From assembly GCA_030019255.1 (NCBI GenBank), contig JASEFK010000005.1, positions 62,001 through 126,000 of the forward strand: a stretch of 64,000 bases of DNA, written 5' to 3'. Each line of letters begins with the position of its first letter. Positions within the stretch are counted from its first letter, which is position 1. Both the position numbers and the translations under genes were made by a program. This document shows positions 42,766 through 51,480 of this stretch, piece after piece. The notes under the pieces were generated by a model, which was not told the DNA's origin, searched no databases, and worked only from the letters and a program-made list of their open reading frames with translations. Source of the stretch: Actinomycetota bacterium. GTDB taxonomy: Bacteria > Actinomycetota > Geothermincolia > Geothermincolales > RBG-13-55-18.

Positions 42766-43156
42766 CCCTTCGCCTTCCTCTTACTGCCTCGTTCCAGGTT
42801 TAAAAAACCGCTTCCCACGCCGACTGCCTGGCCACACGTGGTTATATCGGTATCCACGCCCCTTTCTTTATCCGGGTTCATTATAGCAATGTGCGACGGA
42901 CGGTTTCCCGCGGGCCGGGGCAAAGGCGGAAGGGCCTGGCGTGATGTCGACGGGAAAGAGCTCCGTTTGGGTTCCGCATAGACTCCGTATACTAGGCGTA
43001 TTATGGGGCGCGGTTCCGGGGCTCATGATTGCGGGCTTATTGACGATAATGACCGTATAATCGGTTTTGGCGGCGTTCTTGGCGGGGACTGAAACCTCGG
43101 GGACCGGGGTCTGTTTATAAGGTTGGGATAAGCGGTCGGCGAAAGGAGCGGTGGCC
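42766..43156. other. Divergent promoter region of the polysaccharide locus
   Basis: 391 bp. On the minus strand TATAAT at 42885-42880 is a good -10 for the co-polymerase/flippase operon. On the plus strand TTGGGT (42967-42972) and TATACT (about 42988-42993) are spaced 15, and TATAAT at 43056-43061 lacks a -35. No gene is present. Confidence 0.5.
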
Positions 43157-43894
43157 ATGGACCTGGAGCTTTGGACGAAGGCGGCCCGGGGATATTTCTT
43201 CCTGGGGCGCAACCTCCTGGCGGGAAAAATCACCAACAAGGTGCTTGACCTCCTGGCCTTCCTCGATTACCGCCTGCTCATGATCCTCTCCATGTGGCAC
43301 CCGGACCACGCCACCCGCATCAGGCTGCTCCGCAAGCGGGGGGTGCAGATCTCGGAGAAGGCCTGGGTGGACCTGGGGGTGTGGATAGAGATGACCACCC
43401 CCCAGCACGTGATAATCGAGGACTACGCCAAGATAGCCTACGGGGCCATCATCTTCGCCCACGACGCGGCGGTAAACTCCGTGGTCGACCTTCCCATGCG
43501 GGTGCAGGTCACCCGCATCGGCTATAACTCGGCCATCGGGGCGCGCTCCATCATCATGCCCGGGGTGACGGTGGGCGAGCACTGTGGCGTGCTCCCGGGA
43601 TCGGTGGTGACCAAGGACGTGCCGGACCACACGGTCTGGGGTGGGGTCCCGGCGGTGCAGATGTTCACCTCCGAGGAACTGGGCCTGGCCTGGCAGGCGG
43701 ACGTCCTGGCCCACCCGGAGAACTATTACGACCACCCCAACGTGGCCCGGGCCCCCTCCACCCCCTTCGACCATCTCCTGAACTGGAGGGAATCGGGGGT
43801 GAAGGTGAGGGACTGGATGGAGCTGCGCACGGGCACGCCCTTCGATTACATCATCGAGTTCAAGAAGCGGAGGAAGGAGCGTCGGGAAAGGTGA
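43157..43894 (+). CDS. Hexapeptide-repeat sugar O-/N-acyltransferase
   Basis: 245 residues; AAAGGAG lies 8 bases before ATG 43157. The left-handed beta-helix repeats (VQISEKAWVDLG, IIEDYAKIAYGAIIFA, RIGYNSAIGARSIIMPGVTVGEHCGVLPGSVVTKDVPDH) and the closing GGVPA are those of acetyltransferases such as WbbJ/MaA. It probably acetylates a sugar of the surface glycan. It is the first gene of a plus-strand operon and overlaps the next gene by 4 bases. Confidence 0.88.
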   Translation: MDLELWTKAARGYFFLGRNLLAGKITNKVLDLLAFLDYRLLMILSMWHPDHATRIRLLRKRGVQISEKAWVDLGVWIEMTTPQHVIIEDYAKIAYGAIIFAHDAAVNSVVDLPMRVQVTRIGYNSAIGARSIIMPGVTVGEHCGVLPGSVVTKDVPDHTVWGGVPAVQMFTSEELGLAWQADVLAHPENYYDHPNVARAPSTPFDHLLNWRESGVKVRDWMELRTGTPFDYIIEFKKRRKERRER

Positions 43895-44589
43895 CGGGTC
43901 GGGACCCCCGCTCATCAGGGGTCCGGACGGGGAGGCGCGGCGGGAGCGGGGTGTACGACGAGGAATACTACCGCTACCGGGAATCCACCCGGGATTTCCG
44001 CGTCGAGGCGGAGCTGCTCTACGAGCTGCTGCGCCCCGAGCCGGACAGCGGCATCCTGGAGGTGGGTTGCGGGGGAGGGGCCTTCCTGGCTTTCCTGGAG
44101 GGGAAGGGACACTGCGCTGTGGGGGTAGACCTGCTTGAAGAGGCGGTCAGACTGGCGGAACGCGCGGCGCCCCGCAGCACGATACTCTGCGCCGACGCCT
44201 TGCGCCTCCCCTTCCCCGACGCCCACTTCGACCGCCTGGTGAGCCACCACCTGGTGGAGCACCTGGAGGATCTGCGGGGAGCCTTGCTCGAATGGAAGAG
44301 GGTCCTACGGCCGGGCGGGATAATGGTGGTCTGTACTCCCAACCGGGTCTACCCCAGCCCGCGCATCTTCGAGGACCCCGGCCACGTCCGCCTCTACGAC
44401 CGGGCGGAGCTGGAGGAAGCGGTGAGGGGCTGCGGGTTCCGGGTCACGGCCTCCTTCACCGTTTTCCCTCACCTGCTGCGGGACCGGGTGAGCGTAGCGG
44501 TGGGGGTGCCCCTCTACCGGCTCTTCCGTCGCCTGCCCTGGTTCCGGGAGCGGGGGCGCAGCCTCTTCCTTTCCGCCGTCAAGGAGTGA
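43891..44589 (+). CDS. SAM-dependent methyltransferase
   Basis: 232 residues from GTG 43891 overlapping the previous stop (GTGA); a GTG at 43951 (then MYDEEYYRYRE) is an alternative start. Class I motifs are ILEVGCGGGAFLAFLEGKG, VGVDLLEEAV and HHLVEHLEDL, with WKRVLRPGG. It is likely a sugar or glycolipid methyltransferase in the glycan operon. Confidence 0.88.
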   Translation: MTGRDPRSSGVRTGRRGGSGVYDEEYYRYRESTRDFRVEAELLYELLRPEPDSGILEVGCGGGAFLAFLEGKGHCAVGVDLLEEAVRLAERAAPRSTILCADALRLPFPDAHFDRLVSHHLVEHLEDLRGALLEWKRVLRPGGIMVVCTPNRVYPSPRIFEDPGHVRLYDRAELEEAVRGCGFRVTASFTVFPHLLRDRVSVAVGVPLYRLFRRLPWFRERGRSLFLSAVKE

Positions 44590-44597
44590 GCCCGGAA

Positions 44598-45800
44598 ATG
44601 GAGGCCTGCCGCCTTCTGGTGGTGAACCACGCCGTGGAGACGGGAGGAGCGGAACGCGTGCTCCTCGACTTCCTGCGCCGCCTGGACCGCGAGCGGTTCG
44701 AGCCCGGGCTGGCTGTGCCCTACCGCGGTCCCCTGGTGGAGGAGGCGGAGGCCCTGGGGGTACGCATCCACCTGGGATTTCCTTCCAGGAGGCTGCTGGA
44801 AATAAGGAGGAAATCACTGGGCGGCAGGCGGGCGGCCGCCGCCTATCCCCTTGATTTCCTGGCCACCGTCCTGCGGCTGGCCCTCCTCATCCGCAGGGAA
44901 AGCTACCGCCTGGTGTTCACCAACAGCGCCAAGGCGGACATCTACGGGAGCCTGGCCGGATGGCTGGCGCGACGGCCGGTGGCCTGGAGGTTTCACGACC
45001 TGGCTTCCCCCGAGACCTTCAGCCGGCTCAATCTCTGGCTGTTGAGGACTTTCGCCACCCTCTTCGCCCGACGGGTGCTGGCCATCTCCGGCGCGGTGCG
45101 CGAGGCGCTCCTGGCCCTGGGGGTGCCGGAGGAAAAGGTTAAGGTGGTCTACAACGGGGTGGAGGCCCGGGAGGACGCCGGGGAGATGCGCCAGCGGGTC
45201 AGAAGGGAGTGGGGCCTCCCCGATGACTGTCCTGCGGTGGGCCTGGTGGGCAGGCTGGTGGAGTGGAAGGGCCCCGACGTCTTCCTGCGGGCCGCGGCGC
45301 GAGTGGCGGAGTACTTTCCGGAAACCAGGTTCTTCCTGGTGGGTGGCGCCATATTCGGCAGGGAGGATTACCCGGAGGAACTCCGGGAGCTGAGCCGCTC
45401 CCTGGGCCTGGAGGAGAGGGCCGTCTTCACCGGGTTCCTCAGGGACCCGCTGCCGGCCATGGCCGCGCTGGACTGCCTGGTACACGCCTCCGTGGAGCCG
45501 GAGCCCCTGGGGATGGTCATCCTCGAGGCCATGTCCCTGGGCCTTCCGGTGGTGGCCACGGAAGGAGGCGGAGTACCGGAAATAGTGGAGGATGGCCGTA
45601 CCGGGCTCCTGGTGCCCCCCGGGGACGCGGAGGCCATGGCCCGCGCCGTGGTCTGGATGCTCTCTCACCCCGAGGAGAGGAAGGAGATGGGAGAGAGGGG
45701 GAGGAAGCGGGTCAAGGAGGCCTTCGAGCTCGGCGCGCGCTGCCGGGAGATGGAGGACGAGCTCCTGGCCCTGCTCCGCCCCGGAACGTGGGGGGGATAG
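44598..45800 (+). CDS. Glycosyltransferase, GT4 family
   Basis: 400 residues from ATG 44598, with AAGGAGTGAG partly overlapping the previous stop. The N-terminal ETGGAERVLLDFLRRL and the GT4 signature SVEPEPLGMVILEAMSLGLPVVA are intact, as is the VGRLVEWKGPDVFLRAA nucleotide-binding region. The retaining sugar transferase acts in the cytoplasm on the growing glycan. The 330 bp after it contain the duplicated-start region before the next transferase gene. Confidence 0.92.
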   Translation: MEACRLLVVNHAVETGGAERVLLDFLRRLDRERFEPGLAVPYRGPLVEEAEALGVRIHLGFPSRRLLEIRRKSLGGRRAAAAYPLDFLATVLRLALLIRRESYRLVFTNSAKADIYGSLAGWLARRPVAWRFHDLASPETFSRLNLWLLRTFATLFARRVLAISGAVREALLALGVPEEKVKVVYNGVEAREDAGEMRQRVRREWGLPDDCPAVGLVGRLVEWKGPDVFLRAAARVAEYFPETRFFLVGGAIFGREDYPEELRELSRSLGLEERAVFTGFLRDPLPAMAALDCLVHASVEPEPLGMVILEAMSLGLPVVATEGGGVPEIVEDGRTGLLVPPGDAEAMARAVVWMLSHPEERKEMGERGRKRVKEAFELGARCREMEDELLALLRPGTWGG

Positions 45801-45978
45801 CCGGAACCCCGCGCTGGAAAACGATGCGTTGGGCGGTGATAAGCCCTTTCCGGGGAGGAGGAAAGGGGGAGCGAGGCGGTATGGCCATCCGAGGGAACGG
45901 CGTTTATCATTGCCGGTTGGAGGATACGGTTACCATCCGGGATTCAGGCGATCGATAATCGGTGGAGGATAAGTAGGC

Positions 45979-46134
45979 ATGATCGTGTACATCGAGGGTC
46001 GGGCCGTCGAGTCCAGCCGCGATCGCGGCGCCATGGAAAGGGGTAAATGCCCGAATATGATCGCGGGAATGGGGATAGACGGGCAAACCAGCTTCCGCCC
46101 GCGTGATATGGATAGAAGGGATGCTCGGGCATGA
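45979..46134 (+). repeat. Three diverged copies of a ribosome site and start, ending in an upstream ORF
   Basis: ATGATCGTG-TAC-ATCGAGGG (45979), ATGATCGCGGGAATGGGGAT (46057) and ATGATCGTGGGAATCGAGGG (46131, the true start of the next gene) are spaced 78 and 74 bases. The purine-rich sequences before them also match (GGATAAGTAGGC, GGAAAGGGGTAAATGCCC, GGATAGAAGGGATGCTCGG). From 45979 a 51-residue ORF runs to a TGA that overlaps the real ATG (ATGA), so translation could be coupled. Confidence 0.7.
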
Positions 46135-47246
46135 TCGTGGGAATCGAGGGACGGACGTTGCAGGGCAGGCGCTACGGGGTGGCCAGGTACCTGCTCAACC
46201 TCCTGCGGGAGCTCACGGCCCTGGAGGGGGAGGAGGAATACATCCTGTACCTCTCGGCGCCTATTGAGCCCTTGCCCTTCCGCTCCATTCGCCTGAGGGA
46301 GAAGGTCCTCACCCGTGCCCCTGGCCTTACCTGGAGGCACCTGAGGCTCCCCCTGGCCATGCGCCGGGACGGGGTTGACCTCCACTTCTCCCCCTCCTAT
46401 TTCCTCCCCCTCATAAAGGTCTGCCCCGCGGTGGTCACGGTGCACGACCTGACCTTTAAGGTCCATCCCGAGTGGTTCGCCGCAGACCGTCGCTTCCTCT
46501 TCGACGACCTCTTCTGGAGGGAAGTGAGGCGGGCGGAGCGCATCATCACCATGAGCGAGCATTCCAAGCGGGACATCGTGGAGCTACTTGGAGTGGAGTC
46601 CTCCCGGGTAACGGTGATACCCGCGGCCCCGGACCGGCATTTCCGTCCCCTGCGGGACGAGGCGGCGCTCGCCGCGGTGCGGGAGAGGTTCGGGCTCCGG
46701 CCCGGCTTTCTCTTCACCGCGGGCTCCATCCACACCCGCCGCAACCTGGAGCGGCTTATCGAGGCGGTCTCCGTGGCCGGGGCGGAGCTGGGACGGGAAC
46801 TGCAGCTCCTCATCCTGGGCACCCCTGCCCCCTTTACACCTCCGGTGGACATCCAGGGGACCGCGCGGCGCTGCGGGATGGAGGAGAGGGTGGTCCACCT
46901 GGAATACGTCACCGAGGAGGAGCTGCTGTGCCTCTACAACGCCTGCGGCCTCTTCGTCTACCCCTCCCTTTACGAGGGCTTCGGCCTCCCGGTGGTGGAG
47001 GCCATGGCCTGCGGGACGCCGGTGGCCTGCTCGCGGGTTACCTCCATGCCCGAGGTGGCCGGGGAGGCGGCGGCCTACTTCGATCCCCTGGACGTGGAGG
47101 ACATGGCCCGGGTGCTGGCCTCCCTGCTCTCCGACCGGGAGGAGCGGGAGCGGCTGGCCCAGGCCGGCATCAGGAGGGCGGCGGAGTTCTCCTGGCGGAA
47201 AGCGGCGGAGGAGACGCTCCGGGTCTTCCGGGAGGTGGCCGGGTGA
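46131..47246 (+). CDS. Glycosyltransferase, GT4 family
   Basis: 371 residues. N-terminal MIVGIEGRTLQGRRYGVARYL, AVVTVHDLTFKVHPEW in the middle, and the C-terminal SLYEGFGLPVVEAMACGTPV with SMPEVAGEAA. It is close in layout to the transferase at 34681-35826, so the two may be paralogues. It starts at the last of three diverged copies of its own translation start (see 45979-46134). Confidence 0.9.
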   Translation: MIVGIEGRTLQGRRYGVARYLLNLLRELTALEGEEEYILYLSAPIEPLPFRSIRLREKVLTRAPGLTWRHLRLPLAMRRDGVDLHFSPSYFLPLIKVCPAVVTVHDLTFKVHPEWFAADRRFLFDDLFWREVRRAERIITMSEHSKRDIVELLGVESSRVTVIPAAPDRHFRPLRDEAALAAVRERFGLRPGFLFTAGSIHTRRNLERLIEAVSVAGAELGRELQLLILGTPAPFTPPVDIQGTARRCGMEERVVHLEYVTEEELLCLYNACGLFVYPSLYEGFGLPVVEAMACGTPVACSRVTSMPEVAGEAAAYFDPLDVEDMARVLASLLSDREERERLAQAGIRRAAEFSWRKAAEETLRVFREVAG

Positions 47247-47327
47247 ACGGGGTTCAGGCGGCTGGAGGCGGGACCGAAAAGGTAAGTGAAGGTGACGAAG
47301 GGAGGGTCGACGAGAGGGGAGATGGGC

Positions 47328-48311
47328 ATGGAAGGCACCGGGACGGAACGGGAGTACAGGCCCCGGGTGAGCGCGGTGATACCCAACTGGCATCGCAAGG
47401 ACGACCTCCGGGAGGCCATCCTGGCCATCAAGGCCCAGACCTACCCGGTGGAGGAGATCATCGTTGTAGACAATAATTCCCGGGACGGCACCCGGGAGAT
47501 GATCAAGGAGGAATTCCCCGAGGTCATGTTCATCCAGTCCCCCCATAACATCGTCATCCAGGCCCTGAACATCGGGGCCAAGACGGCCTCCGGGGACCTC
47601 ATCCTGCACCAGGACAACGACGGGGTCCTGGAGCCGGACGCCCTGGAGCGCATGGTGCGGGTCATGGGCTCGGATCCGCGCATCGCCGTGGTCCACAGCA
47701 AGAACCTGTACTACGACACCGGCGAGGTGTTCGACCCCCTCCGCTGGTTCACCCCCGAGGAGCACGCCTCGGAGGGGGTGTTCGATGTGCCCACCTTCCA
47801 CGGAAACGGGGCCCTGATGCGGCGGGACGTGCTGGAGGAAATAGATTACATAGAGCCGGAGATACTCCTCTACCAGTTCGAGCGCAACATCTCCGCCAAG
47901 GCCATCGACCGCGGCTACCGCATCGTCTACCACCCCGCCGCCGTCATCCGGCACAAGATATCCCGGGAGGTCCGGGACCCGGGACATCGCCTGTATATCA
48001 CCATGACCGGGGGGTGGTGGTACCTGGCCCGCTTCTACCCCGCCCGCACGGCCCTGAAGAAGTCCTTTCACTACCTGGTCTTCTTCATCCTCTATTCCAT
48101 AAAGCATCACACCTTCCGCAGCTTCTTCCGGGGCATCTTCGATACCCTGCTGGGCCTGCCCCACGTGCTGCGGGGCAGAAGGGTGCTGAAGCCGGAGACG
48201 GTGGCCTTCCTGGAGAGCAGGCCCTACGAGACGGCGATGATCAAGTACGGTTCCCTGGACACGGTGCGCAAGTGGATGCGGAAGCGCCTGGGAGACAAGG
48301 GAGGTAGATGA
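47328..48311 (+). CDS. Glycosyltransferase, GT2 family
   Basis: 327 residues from ATG 47328, with GAGGGGAG six bases upstream; the same frame is open from 47286. The GT-A fold shows VSAVIPNWHRKDDLREAI, VDNNSRDGT and the metal-binding HQDNDGVLEPDA. FHGNGALMRRDV is the acceptor-side motif. A weak hydrophobic stretch near 250-275 may touch the membrane. It is a rhamnosyl- or similar transferase of the glycan locus (substrate inferred only from family resemblance). Confidence 0.9.
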   Translation: MEGTGTEREYRPRVSAVIPNWHRKDDLREAILAIKAQTYPVEEIIVVDNNSRDGTREMIKEEFPEVMFIQSPHNIVIQALNIGAKTASGDLILHQDNDGVLEPDALERMVRVMGSDPRIAVVHSKNLYYDTGEVFDPLRWFTPEEHASEGVFDVPTFHGNGALMRRDVLEEIDYIEPEILLYQFERNISAKAIDRGYRIVYHPAAVIRHKISREVRDPGHRLYITMTGGWWYLARFYPARTALKKSFHYLVFFILYSIKHHTFRSFFRGIFDTLLGLPHVLRGRRVLKPETVAFLESRPYETAMIKYGSLDTVRKWMRKRLGDKGGR

Positions 48312-48330
48312 TCGGAAGGGGGGATCGCCT

Positions 48331-49017
48331 ATGGCCGAAGGAGGAAAGGTGCATTTCCTGGACGACCTGAGGCTGGCCCTGAAGCGCAAGGGCCTGGGGG
48401 GCCTGGTACGCGACGTGCTGTTGCATCCCGGCAACCAGGCCATCGCCCTCTACCGCATCTACCGGTGGTTCTACCTCAAGGGATGGGTGACCCTGGCTTT
48501 CTTGGGCTACCGCCTCAACTATCTCCTCTGCGGGGTGGAGATCCACCCCGACGCCGACATCGGGCCGGATTTTCACCTCGACCACCCCATAAGCGTTCTC
48601 ATAGGCCGGGGCACGCGCATCGGGCGGGGCGTGCGCATCTATTCCCACGTGGCCGTGGGGGCGGTGGGCCTCCCGGAGGAGAACCCCTTCATGGACATCC
48701 GGGACTACGTACAGATCTACCACGGGGCCATGGTGGGAGGCAGTGCCACCATCGGGGAATACGCCCAGATAGGTCTGAACGCCGTGGTCTGGAACCAGGA
48801 CGTGCCGCCCTACTCGGTGGTGGTGGGCAATCCCGGGCGGGTGATCAAGGTTGAGGGCCGCCGGGTCAACCCCGAGGATTACGTGGGTTACAAGTACGAC
48901 CCCTCCCACTTCCACGGGCCCCCGCCGGAGCACGACCCGAACAAGGAACCGGAGCGGAGCGAATCCTGGATAGACCCCCGGACCTACCGCAAGAGCCGGC
49001 CCGGGAAGGATTCCTAG
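48331..49017 (+). CDS. Serine-acetyltransferase-like hexapeptide protein
   Basis: 228 residues, 19 bp after the GT2 gene. The C-terminal half has CysE-type hexapeptide coils (EIHPDADIGPDFHLDH, ISVLIGRGTRIGRGVRIYSHVAVGAVG, YVQIYHGAMVGGSATIGEYAQIG) and NPGRVIKV at the cap. The N terminus LHPGNQAIALYRIYRWFY matches the SAT-like acyltransferases found in glycan clusters. It probably O-acetylates a sugar, or makes a serine derivative. Last gene of the plus-strand operon; the 290 bp after it show no gene. Confidence 0.85.
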   Translation: MAEGGKVHFLDDLRLALKRKGLGGLVRDVLLHPGNQAIALYRIYRWFYLKGWVTLAFLGYRLNYLLCGVEIHPDADIGPDFHLDHPISVLIGRGTRIGRGVRIYSHVAVGAVGLPEENPFMDIRDYVQIYHGAMVGGSATIGEYAQIGLNAVVWNQDVPPYSVVVGNPGRVIKVEGRRVNPEDYVGYKYDPSHFHGPPPEHDPNKEPERSESWIDPRTYRKSRPGKDS

Positions 49018-49307
49018 CCCTCGGAGCGAGAAGCTGCCTCCGGGTTCGGATCGCGGACGAGGACTTCGGTGGTTCACCGTGGCCTTTGAAAGAGCACGGA
49101 AACCATGCGACCGTGCGACCGGTCCCGCTGGGGGGATTGCGGGCCTCTGATTCCCGAGGCACGGGCGTCCGAGTCCGTTTCATGAGTCGCCGGGCACCAT
49201 TCTCGCCCGCATTCCTGCCCGGTCTATGAGACGCCCGAAAATGGTGCCTGATGTCGTTCTCTACATACGGGGAAAGATCCACGTGTCCTTTGATGCGTGG
49301 GGTCGCA

Positions 49308-50957
49308 TCACGGAGGCCCGCCCGCCATGTCTGCTTCAGGAGGAAAGCTCTCCACGTACCGGCGCGCCTCCCCCTTGCGGTCCATGTCCACGTCGGGTCC
49401 CCTGAACCCCGCGCAGCGGAAGATGTAGAACTCGCGCTCCTCGCCGGAGGAGTGAACGCGCAGGACGAGCGGCTCACTCACTTCCCGGAAGTAGGGAGCC
49501 AGCTTGCGCTCCCAGAAGGAAACCGGGGTCTGGAAGCCGTCGGGGTTGTCCCTCTCGTCCACGAAGAGGAAATCCCTGCCCTCCAGGTCGTCGAGGGGCA
49601 CCCAGGGAGAATAGGAACTGTCGTCGCACATTACCTCGTTCTCGTAGACCAGGAAGGCGACGGTGTAATCCAGGGAGCTGCCCCGGTTGTGGTAGGCGAT
49701 CTCGCTGGGGATGAAGTAATAAGGGGAGGCCACCACCGGCGGTAGCTCCTCCCCGCCGTACCCTTGCGAGGCCAGGCCCTCCACGGCATTTGCCACTTCC
49801 TTCCATCCGGTGTGCTCCGATGAACTGGCCGCGCTGAGGTACAGGGTGAGGGAGGTGACGGCCAGGCAGGGGAACAGGAAGAGCCCCCCGTAGACCGCCT
49901 TCCAGAGGCGGCGAGCACGCGGTCGTGGGTCGACGCCCAGGAGCGTCACCGCGGAGGCCATGGCCAGGACGAGGGAGAAGAGGTGGGAGGAAAACCCCCA
50001 GCGGGGAGGGCCACCGGTGAGGGTGAAGAAGACGATGCCCGGCAGGGCCAGCCAGAAGGGGAAGAGCAGCTCGTTCCTTCGTTCAACAAAGCCACGATGG
50101 CCTCCGTACACCAGCCCGAAGAGGCTGAACAGGTAGACGAAAGGCGAGAGGGCTAAGGCCTCCCAGCCCACGTGTTTAACCACCTTGGCCAGGTATTCCC
50201 CCGGACCCCCATGCAGGAACCCGGGGCGGCTGGTCACCTGGTAGACGATGGGTTCGAAGTGATGGAGGGCATACCAGGTGATGGTGGGGGCCATGACCGC
50301 GAGGGCCAGGGCCAGGGCAAGGTAAGGCTCTTTCCTCTTCAGCTGTGCTCGGAAGTCCGGGGAGGTGAGCAGGAAGAGCAGCAGGCCCAAGAGGAAGAGG
50401 GCGGACTGCAGCTTGGAGAGGAGCATGAACCCCGCCGCAAGGCCTGCCCAGTACCAGTATTTCCCCTCCCCGTTGAACACGGCGCGCCGGGCGAAGATGG
50501 CGAAGAGCAGGGAAAAGAAGACCATGGGCGTGTCCACCACTACCATGGTTATCCAGTAATTGGTAAAAGGGAGGAAGGCCAGGAGCAGGATGGTGAAGAA
50601 GGACCACCGCCCCTCGAGCCCCAGTTCCCGGCACAGCAGGTAGGCCAGGGCCAGGGAGGCGGTGGCGAAAATCAGGTGGACCATCCTCAAGCCCACGGCT
50701 CCTTCTCCGAAGATCAGGGTACCGGCGCGGACCATGAAGGCAGTGAAAGGGGGATGGAAATAATAGCCAGCACTCAGGTGCCTGCTCTGCATCCACCAGT
50801 TGGCCTCGTCCACGTGCACCCCTAGGAAGAGGCTTTTCAGAAGGTGAAAAAGGAAAAAACATACCAGGAGAACGGCCAGCCTCTTGGCCCATCCGTCACC
50901 GTGACGGTTCTCGGCCGTCACGTCGGGCTCTTCGCTGCGGGAAGATCTCACTACCAC
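49308..50957 (-). CDS. GT39-type dolichyl/polyprenyl-phosphate sugar transferase
   Basis: 549 residues, GTG start at 50957. About eleven helices. The first external loop has the catalytic acidic pair DEANW after FLGVHV, as in ArnT/PMT proteins, and YWITMVVVDTPMVFFSLLF follows. The C-terminal 150 residues are soluble and outside. It uses a polyprenyl-phosphate sugar to glycosylate lipid or protein at the outer face. It is monocistronic, facing the plus-strand operon. Confidence 0.87.
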   Translation of the reverse strand: MVVRSSRSEEPDVTAENRHGDGWAKRLAVLLVCFFLFHLLKSLFLGVHVDEANWWMQSRHLSAGYYFHPPFTAFMVRAGTLIFGEGAVGLRMVHLIFATASLALAYLLCRELGLEGRWSFFTILLLAFLPFTNYWITMVVVDTPMVFFSLLFAIFARRAVFNGEGKYWYWAGLAAGFMLLSKLQSALFLLGLLLFLLTSPDFRAQLKRKEPYLALALALAVMAPTITWYALHHFEPIVYQVTSRPGFLHGGPGEYLAKVVKHVGWEALALSPFVYLFSLFGLVYGGHRGFVERRNELLFPFWLALPGIVFFTLTGGPPRWGFSSHLFSLVLAMASAVTLLGVDPRPRARRLWKAVYGGLFLFPCLAVTSLTLYLSAASSSEHTGWKEVANAVEGLASQGYGGEELPPVVASPYYFIPSEIAYHNRGSSLDYTVAFLVYENEVMCDDSSYSPWVPLDDLEGRDFLFVDERDNPDGFQTPVSFWERKLAPYFREVSEPLVLRVHSSGEEREFYIFRCAGFRGPDVDMDRKGEARRYVESFPPEADMAGGPP

Positions 50958-51480
50958 CCTCGTTGCCTTAAGGCCCCGTCCCGGTCACGGAGGACGAACG
51001 TATCATAACATAAGGTCAATCTGCTGCGCGGGCCGGCATTCCCGAGACTCCATTCTCCACCACGAGCCCTGGTGGGGGACACTTCTTGCGCATGAGCTCC
51101 TTTTCGCACCGTCCGCGCTCTCCTCCGCCGCGGGGATCCGGCGGGCGGGAAGGCGCAGGATGGTAAGACTTACCTGGATATCGTAGCCCTGCCGGCCGAC
51201 CGGTTTGAGGCGGAAAAGGCGGCTAAACATCGTCCGGGGAGGGCAAGGCCCTGTCAGTTGTTGCATGTCGGGAGGCAGCCCGCTCGCAAGGAGGCGGTGG
51301 GGTTTTCTTCCCGTGGAAAACGCTTGCCCCGGCGATTCCCAAGCAAGGTTTCACGACGCAGCCGCGCGGCGCATGGGCCGCCCGGCCCCCCCGGTGCAAT
51401 CCCCCCTTCACCCTCAACCCTTAACCGGTTTGCCGGTTCCGCCTCCGCGGTATCCTGGATCCGCTCCTTTCCCGACGTCC
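50958..51480. other. Intergenic region, no gene seen
   Basis: 523 bp between the minus-strand WbaP gene and the GT39 gene. AT-rich CATAACATAAGG near 51005 may be promoter-related. Frames open here are irregular in composition. Confidence 0.35.

Noticed and set aside
43040-43061. TTGACG and TATAAT as a promoter for the acyltransferase operon
   Set aside because: Spacing is only 10 bases, too short for a sigma-70-type promoter.
46584-48443. Minus-strand frame of 619 codons opposite two glycosyltransferases
   Set aside because: Composition typical of antisense frames; both plus-strand genes have intact motifs.
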